64,000 nucleotides of DNA, taken from positions 1,674,001 through 1,738,000 of the forward strand of contig NZ_CP107954.1 in NCBI RefSeq assembly GCF_036067295.1, written 5' to 3'. Every line of letters starts with the position of its first letter. Positions within the stretch are counted from its first letter, which is position 1. Positions 59,028-64,000 of the stretch are shown in pieces. Under the pieces are notes generated by a model. That model was not told where the DNA came from. It saw only the letters and a program-made list of their open reading frames with translations, and ran no database searches. A program made the translations under genes and the position numbers. This stretch comes from Kribbella sp. NBC_00382. Lineage in GTDB: Bacteria > Actinomycetota > Actinomycetes > Propionibacteriales > Kribbellaceae.

Positions 59028-61820
59028 TCACATCGAGGTGCCGAGGAGGCCGCGGGTGATCTGGAAACCGACGTTGCCGGACGCAACCGCCTTCGGTACC
59101 TGTTGTCTGCTCGCTACCGCGGCCAGGGTCTCGAGTGCGACCGCCGCCTGTTCGCTTGCGTCGCCTGAGGCAACTGCATCCAGGTCGTCGCCGTACTGTG
59201 CGACCGTCTCCGGGTCGCTGCTGAACTCGATGACGGGGACGAAGCGCTGGGCCGACAAGGTGCCGCTGGCAACATGTGCGAGTACTTGCTGGACACCGCC
59301 GGCGCCGAAGCCGGTGACGGTCTCCATCCAGTCGGTGCCGGGCATCCGCATCACGTGCCAGCCCTTCGCGGCGAACCGCTGGCCGTGGGCGATCGTCGGG
59401 CCGACCAGTTCGTGCGAGCCGAAGGCGGCGTACCGGAATCTCTCGTCGTTGAGGAGTGCGCCTCGCGACGAGAGGACTACCGACCCGCCGGCTGTGACGA
59501 TCTCACGGCCTGTTAGCGCGAGGGCTTTCGCTGTTTCCGGGGTGAGCGGTCCGCGAGCCTCGAGGGCGACGGTGAGCTCAGCGAGGGTGCTCTGTACTTC
59601 TTCCGGTGCGGGGAGGTTGAAGCTGCCGAACCAGTCGCGGACTCTGGCGGTGACTGCGTCGAGCCCGCCGTCGGCCTGAATACTCGCCCACCCGAACCGC
59701 GACGGATCAGCCCCAGCCTCCACCAGCCGCGACCGGAAGTAGTCGTTATGCGTCTTCTCGCACCCATGCTCAAGCAGCAACGCCATCCGGGTGTTGGGGT
59801 GCAGGAGATACCCGAGCATCGTCCGCGCGAAGGTCTCCTCGGACGCACCACCACTCGATCCACAGCCCTCGGTATGAGGCAACGCCACCATCCGAGTCAC
59901 CGCATCCCCCGCCCACCCCTCCAACTCCCCTTGCCCTGCCAGCCGCAAGGCAATCTGCCCGGAGCACAGACTGGTCGGCAAGATGAGCCCAACAGCCTCG
60001 GGAACCACCCGATCATCAACCCGCAACAACCGAACCGCGCCTAGCGGCGCGAGGGCGGGGGAGGCGAGAGCACCGCCGGAGGCAGGCGGTTCGGGGGCGG
60101 AGGCGCTCTCCTCCCCACCCTCCTGCGAGCCGGCGTAGCCGGCGAGCTTCAGCGGGGTGCCTGGTAGCGGGGCGTCTCGGGCTTCGGTGGGAAGGTCTTT
60201 GAGGTTGCGGGTGGTGCGGCCGTCGGGGGTGATGGAGATGCCGGGGCGGGGGGCGGTTTGGCGCCAGTTGCGCCAAATGGAGACTTGGCTGTGGCCGGCT
60301 TGTTCGCCGGCGGAGGGTTCGCCGGATGCGACTCGGATGGTCAGGTCGAGGGTTTCGGTGGTGAGGTCGGCCATCGGCGTACCGGTGAGGTAGCGGCCGG
60401 CATCTACGTCCATTTCGGCTGCTAGCAGGTTGTACCGGGTGGTTGTGGTGACGAACTTGATGGTGGGGACGAAGGGGAAGTTGGTGATCGAGCCGTTGCC
60501 GGTGGTGAAGAAGATCAGGTTGCAGCCGCTGGCGACCTGGCCGGCGACGGACTCCAGGTCGTTGCCGGGGCTGTCCATGAAGACGAAACCGTGGCCGGGC
60601 ATGCGTTCGGCATAGTCGATGACGTGATCCAGGCGGACGTCGCGATCCAGTTTGCGGGCGGCGCCGACGGACTTGAGGACGATGTTGTAGAGGCCTCGAT
60701 AGACGTTGCCACCGGACGGATTGCCTTCGGCGGTGTGCCCGTGCCAGCCGACTCGTTCCTTGAACGATTGGACGGTTCTGAGAAATTTCCTTGCCGTCGG
60801 CAAGTCTCTGACGTTCTTGAGAACGTAGCCTTCGGCACCGATCAGTTCGTCGGTCTCAGCCAGTACTGCGATGCCGCCGTGCCGGATCACCTCGCGGGCG
60901 ACCGCACCTGACAACGGGTTCGCGCTGACACCGGAGAACGCGTCGGATCCTCCACACTGCAAGCCGATCCACAGATCCGCGAGCGGAACCTCCTGCCTCT
61001 CCTGCGCGGCAACGATCGGCAACCACGGCTCCACCAACTGCCCGGCGGCCGTGAGATCCGTCTCGAACCCGGCCTTCCTGGTGAAGTATGCATGCGGTAC
61101 CCGGATCGGCGGATACCCCCGCTCGGCCATGAAGTCCTTGATCGCCTGCCCGGAGACGAGTTCGCCGTCGGTGTCGACGATCAGCACCGCGCCGACATTG
61201 GGGTTGAGCGCGAATCCCGCCAAGGTGGCCAGCAGGAACGACAGATTGTTCGGCGTCCCGTCCTCGCCGCCTTCGGTATGAGCAACCGGTACTACGAATC
61301 CCTCGCCTTGGTCGAACCGCTTGGCGAGCTCCGTGACGAATCCGCTGCTCCGCGAACTCGTCGCCATCAGTACTACGTGATTGCGCGTACCGGCCGGCCC
61401 CTGCTCTCGCGGGTAGCCGAGGAAGGTACCGGGTTGCTCGACGGAGGTGACCTGGCGGCCGAGGTTGAGCGCCGACTCGTCGAGCTCGTACGGGTCGAGT
61501 GGCTCGTTCTTGGCGCTGGGCTCGGCGGGGAGGCCTTCGACTCCTCTGGCAGCCACGGCCGCGAGGCTGGTCGGCGTACAGACGTAGTCGCCGATCTCCA
61601 GGTCGCGGAGGGCCCGGGCGAACGGGGTGTGCCAGGAGAGCAGCGGCTCGCCGGTGGCGACCGGGCGGGTGACGAAGCGGTGGCCTTCGAGCACGGTGTG
61701 CGGCAGCGTCACCGGCGTACCGGAGAAATCGATGACGGTACCGGCCTCGAGGCGGCGCGAGGAGATGGCGACGTTGTCCCCCGGCTCGGGTAGTACGCCG
61801 ATCTCGTCGAACCTGAGCAT
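59028..61820 (-). CDS. UxaA-family altronate/galactarate dehydratase, tandem fusion
   Basis: The 930-residue protein has an N-terminal SAF domain, a UxaA core (GPAGTRNHVVLMATSSRSSG, IGLQCGGSDAFSGVSANPLS, HGFVFMDSPGNDLESVAGQV), and after a Ser/Pro/Ala-rich linker a second UxaA-like half (LPHTEGCGSSGGASEETFAR, YLLHPNTRMALLLEHGCEKT). Usual family members are about 500 residues. The ATG at 61820 has GGAGG eight bases upstream; an ATG at 61862 overlaps the operator and was rejected. First gene of the operon. Confidence 0.9.
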   Translation of the reverse strand: MLRFDEIGVLPEPGDNVAISSRRLEAGTVIDFSGTPVTLPHTVLEGHRFVTRPVATGEPLLSWHTPFARALRDLEIGDYVCTPTSLAAVAARGVEGLPAEPSAKNEPLDPYELDESALNLGRQVTSVEQPGTFLGYPREQGPAGTRNHVVLMATSSRSSGFVTELAKRFDQGEGFVVPVAHTEGGEDGTPNNLSFLLATLAGFALNPNVGAVLIVDTDGELVSGQAIKDFMAERGYPPIRVPHAYFTRKAGFETDLTAAGQLVEPWLPIVAAQERQEVPLADLWIGLQCGGSDAFSGVSANPLSGAVAREVIRHGGIAVLAETDELIGAEGYVLKNVRDLPTARKFLRTVQSFKERVGWHGHTAEGNPSGGNVYRGLYNIVLKSVGAARKLDRDVRLDHVIDYAERMPGHGFVFMDSPGNDLESVAGQVASGCNLIFFTTGNGSITNFPFVPTIKFVTTTTRYNLLAAEMDVDAGRYLTGTPMADLTTETLDLTIRVASGEPSAGEQAGHSQVSIWRNWRQTAPRPGISITPDGRTTRNLKDLPTEARDAPLPGTPLKLAGYAGSQEGGEESASAPEPPASGGALASPALAPLGAVRLLRVDDRVVPEAVGLILPTSLCSGQIALRLAGQGELEGWAGDAVTRMVALPHTEGCGSSGGASEETFARTMLGYLLHPNTRMALLLEHGCEKTHNDYFRSRLVEAGADPSRFGWASIQADGGLDAVTARVRDWFGSFNLPAPEEVQSTLAELTVALEARGPLTPETAKALALTGREIVTAGGSVVLSSRGALLNDERFRYAAFGSHELVGPTIAHGQRFAAKGWHVMRMPGTDWMETVTGFGAGGVQQVLAHVASGTLSAQRFVPVIEFSSDPETVAQYGDDLDAVASGDASEQAAVALETLAAVASRQQVPKAVASGNVGFQITRGLLGTSM

Positions 61821-61853
61821 CGTTTCCGCCTCCGGCTGGCTGGTCGGGCTGGA

Positions 61854-61872
61854 ATCGTGCATGATGCATGAT
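61854..61872. promoter_or_regulatory. GntR operator-like palindrome before the sugar-acid operon
   Basis: ATCGTGCATGATGCATGAT has 9-bp arms with one mismatch around a central G. It lies in the gap between the UxaA gene and the divergent GntR regulator. Its core TGCATGATGCA also occurs in the MarR promoter (14560-14570). It is the likely binding site of the GntR/FCD regulator. Confidence 0.7.
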
Positions 61873-61943
61873 TACCAGTGCCACCCTGCCGAACTGCGCG
61901 GGCTGGGTCAAGGGCACGACCAGTCCCTGGAGAAGGGAGCCCG

Positions 61944-62708
61944 ATGGACCCGACAGTGCGGCCGACGGCGGAGTCGCCTGCTCCCTCGACGATGACGCCC
62001 GCCGCGAAGCCGACGGCATCGGCGATGGAACCCGTCGCAGAGGCGCCGGATCGGCGGCTGTTGCGGCGGCAGATGCTGGCCGACGACGTCTACGAGGCGA
62101 TCAAGACGATGCTGATGGACCACGCGATCCGGCCGGGCGCGCGGATCTCGATCGACGGTCTGGCGCGGGACTTCCAGGTGTCGTCCACGCCGGTCCGCGA
62201 GGCGCTCGCGCGGCTGGAGTCGGAGGGGCTGGCGGACAAGGAGCCGCTGAAGGGGTACCGGGCCACTCCCCTGCTTTCGCTGGAAGAGTTCGACGACCTG
62301 TACCGCTTCCGCCTGCTGCTCGAGCCCTGGGCAGCACGGCGAGCCGCCGAACTCATCGACGACACCGGCCGCGAACGCCTGACCGCGGAGCTCGCGACCG
62401 CGGTCGAACCAACCTCAGTCGACTACGCCGGGTACAAGTCGCTCACCGCGCACGACAACCGCTTCCACACCCTGATCACCGGGTTGTCGGGCAGCGAGCA
62501 GGTCCGCCTCGCCTTCCAGCGGACCCACTGCCACCTGCACATCTTCCGTTTGCACTACGACCGCGACACCGGCCCCGAAGTACTGGTCGAACACCGCGAG
62601 GTCGTCGAGGCCATCCTGTCCGGCGACCCGGCCGCAGCCGAAGCCGCGATGACCAAGCACCTCGGCAACTCGATGTCAGTCCGCCTCCGCAAGGTCTACG
62701 AACAGTAG
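61944..62708 (+). CDS. GntR/FadR-type regulator
   Basis: The 254-residue protein has a disordered Pro/Ala-rich N-terminus, the GntR winged HTH (QMLADDVYEAIKTMLMDHAI, ISIDGLARDFQVSSTPVREA, LARLESEGL) and an FCD domain with metal-binding Asp and His (LTAHDNRFHTLITGL, VEHREVVEAILSGD). It is divergent from the operon and probably represses it until a sugar acid binds. A GGGAG precedes the ATG. Confidence 0.93.
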   Translation: MDPTVRPTAESPAPSTMTPAAKPTASAMEPVAEAPDRRLLRRQMLADDVYEAIKTMLMDHAIRPGARISIDGLARDFQVSSTPVREALARLESEGLADKEPLKGYRATPLLSLEEFDDLYRFRLLLEPWAARRAAELIDDTGRERLTAELATAVEPTSVDYAGYKSLTAHDNRFHTLITGLSGSEQVRLAFQRTHCHLHIFRLHYDRDTGPEVLVEHREVVEAILSGDPAAAEAAMTKHLGNSMSVRLRKVYEQ

Positions 62709-62737
62709 GTTCCGGTCACGTCGGCGCAGGGCTGGAT

Positions 62738-64000
62738 TCATCTGGCGGGAGTGATCACCAAGGCGTCTCCGACCGGGCGTTCGCCGGTTGCATCCGACGG
62801 GGTGTTGAGGACCTTGCTGTTGGCGACCATCGTGGTGGAGCCGCCGCCGTCGAGGTTGATGGCGGATTGGAGGGCGAAGGATTTGGCTACGGCAGCTGCT
62901 TCGGCGATGCCGAGACCGAGGCTGTCGACGTTGCGGCCGTCGGCGGTGATGAGGACGGTGCGGCCTTGGGCGTCGACGCCGGCGATGGTGCGGGGGTTTC
63001 GCTTGTGGACCCAGCCGTAGTAGAAGTTCGGGTTGTCGGCGGGGGCCATGCCGTCGGCCTTCGGGGTCGCGTTGATGCGGCCGTTGTGGATCAGTTCGGG
63101 GCCGCCGTTGACGATTGTCGTGCGGGGTGACAGGCGGACGTCGTGGCCGCGGGTGTCGGTGAGGGAGGCCTTGATTTCAAGGCGTTTGCCGAGCTTGGCG
63201 GCCGCCAGGAGTGCGGTGACTTGGGTGCCGGTTGCTTGGATAGTGCGGCCGCCTTCGGGGATCGCACCGCCGCGGGTGGTGGGGCGGATCGCGGTGACGG
63301 TGCCGCGGCGGTCGAGGATCACCTCGGCGCCGGGGCCGCTCGGGGTGAGGGCGGCGTAGGTCGAGTCGAAGGCGATCAGTTCGTCGGGGTCGGTACAGGT
63401 CACGTCGTGGAGTGGGCTGGAGGTCGGCAGGTCGTCGGCGGTACCGCCGCAGTTGCGGATCAGGCCGGGGATCCGGTTCAGCCCGTCCAGCGGGAGTGGG
63501 CGGCCGGCGCCTCTCACCTCACCGTGCCAACGAAAGCGTTCGACGGCGGTACCGCGAGCGTTGTCTGAAATCACCAGGGCAGGGCGGCCGGCGGTCGGCT
63601 CGCTGACCAGATGCCCGTCGTAGACCGCCACGCCGGCCGGGTCGCCGGGGGCGCCTGCCTTCGGATCGAGGACGAAGAAGCCGGCGTTGATCGCGGCCGT
63701 GGCGCCGGTGAGCGCGGCCAGCGTGGAGGTTGTCTCGCGCGCCTCCAGGTCCAGTCCGTACGACGCGTCGAGGCCGCCGCGGAACTTCTTCGGGTCGATC
63801 GTCAGCACCTGGACGTGCCAGGGGCCGGTCGAACCGCTGACGTCGTCGGGCTCGCCGTCCCAGCCGGTGTAGATGCTCGAACCGCCGAGGCCGGCCGCGA
63901 TGACCTTCGTGCGCAGGGCGTCGGCCTCAGCCTTGGTCGGGAACAAGCCGAGGCGGACGCGGTAGCCGAGTGAGCCGCCGCCGGCGTCCGCGAGCTTGGG
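62738..64000 (-). CDS. Phosphodiester glycosidase (NAGPA) family protein, 5' end missing
   Basis: The frame is open to the window edge, so the N-terminus is missing. It begins with a SPOR-like repeat (GYRVRLGLFPTKAEADALRT) and then a NAGPA/DUF2233 domain: TAAINAGFFVLD, TIVNGGPELI, RTIAGVDAQGRTVLITADGR and the C-terminal SAINLDGGGSTTMV. These proteins cleave phosphodiester-linked sugars and are usually secreted. The two domains suggest a cell-wall-associated enzyme. Confidence 0.88.
   Translation of the reverse strand, partial: PKLADAGGGSLGYRVRLGLFPTKAEADALRTKVIAAGLGGSSIYTGWDGEPDDVSGSTGPWHVQVLTIDPKKFRGGLDASYGLDLEARETTSTLAALTGATAAINAGFFVLDPKAGAPGDPAGVAVYDGHLVSEPTAGRPALVISDNARGTAVERFRWHGEVRGAGRPLPLDGLNRIPGLIRNCGGTADDLPTSSPLHDVTCTDPDELIAFDSTYAALTPSGPGAEVILDRRGTVTAIRPTTRGGAIPEGGRTIQATGTQVTALLAAAKLGKRLEIKASLTDTRGHDVRLSPRTTIVNGGPELIHNGRINATPKADGMAPADNPNFYYGWVHKRNPRTIAGVDAQGRTVLITADGRNVDSLGLGIAEAAAVAKSFALQSAINLDGGGSTTMVANSKVLNTPSDATGERPVGDALVITPAR

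Overview
The window is GC-rich actinobacterial chromosome. GTG starts, ATGA/GTGA/TGATG overlaps, a DUF3099 protein, a mycothiol-type maleylpyruvate isomerase homologue, an actinobacterial QcrB homologue and many GntR/TetR/Lrp/MarR regulators fit a soil actinomycete. The repertoire resembles Kribbella or relatives (inference only; no rRNA or species marker is present). No phage, plasmid, IS element or CRISPR array is visible.

Layout. 0-3.4 kb: the 5' part of an FAD oxidoreductase, its XRE-cupin regulator, a PRISE-type reductase with a divergent LysR regulator, and a DUF3099 protein. 3.5-8 kb: an OmpR-type two-component pair and a DUF1800/DUF1501 secreted-protein pair. 8.1-14.1 kb: a four-gene MoxR / bpX5 / vWA / bpX6 operon with translational overlaps, a MoxR-vWA-beta-propeller ternary system. 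14.1-19.7 kb: MarR with a divergent MFS-aldo/keto reductase pair, a glycosidase-fold protein, a secreted trypsin-like protease and a TetR regulator. 19.7-23.6 kb: a branched-chain keto acid dehydrogenase operon (E1alpha-E1beta-E2) with a divergent Lrp regulator and a 20-bp palindrome between them. 23.6-35.6 kb: mixed housekeeping and accessory genes, including a lipoprotein, Z-prenyl transferase, CorA, a NarL-type two-component pair, a secreted TAP-like hydrolase, a D-2-hydroxyacid dehydrogenase, DinB, VOC and a heparinase-like enzyme.

35.6-47 kb: a probable drug-response block (MFS efflux, divergent AraC-VOC-UvrA-like), a GNAT, the remnant of an FMN-binding protein, a cytochrome b (QcrB) paralogue that has lost both heme-bH ligands, a GH18 chitinase and several orphan proteins. 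47.2-51.1 kb: an unusual island in which six tRNA genes (Pro, Arg, a class I tRNA with UAG anticodon, Gln, Ser, Tyr) are interleaved on one strand with an HNH nuclease, the RNA ligase RtcB and three small proteins. I consider this the most interesting locus.

51.1-62.7 kb: a seven-gene minus-strand operon for oxidative sugar-acid catabolism (UxaA-type dehydratase, FAH-family hydrolase/dehydratase, 2,5-dioxovalerate-type dehydrogenase, IlvD/Edd dehydratase, LarA-like racemase, U32-like protein, GlcD-type oxidase). It is controlled by a divergent GntR regulator with a palindrome in the promoter, and the chemistry suggests a Weimberg-like route from sugar acids to 2-oxoglutarate. The window ends in a truncated phosphodiester glycosidase gene.
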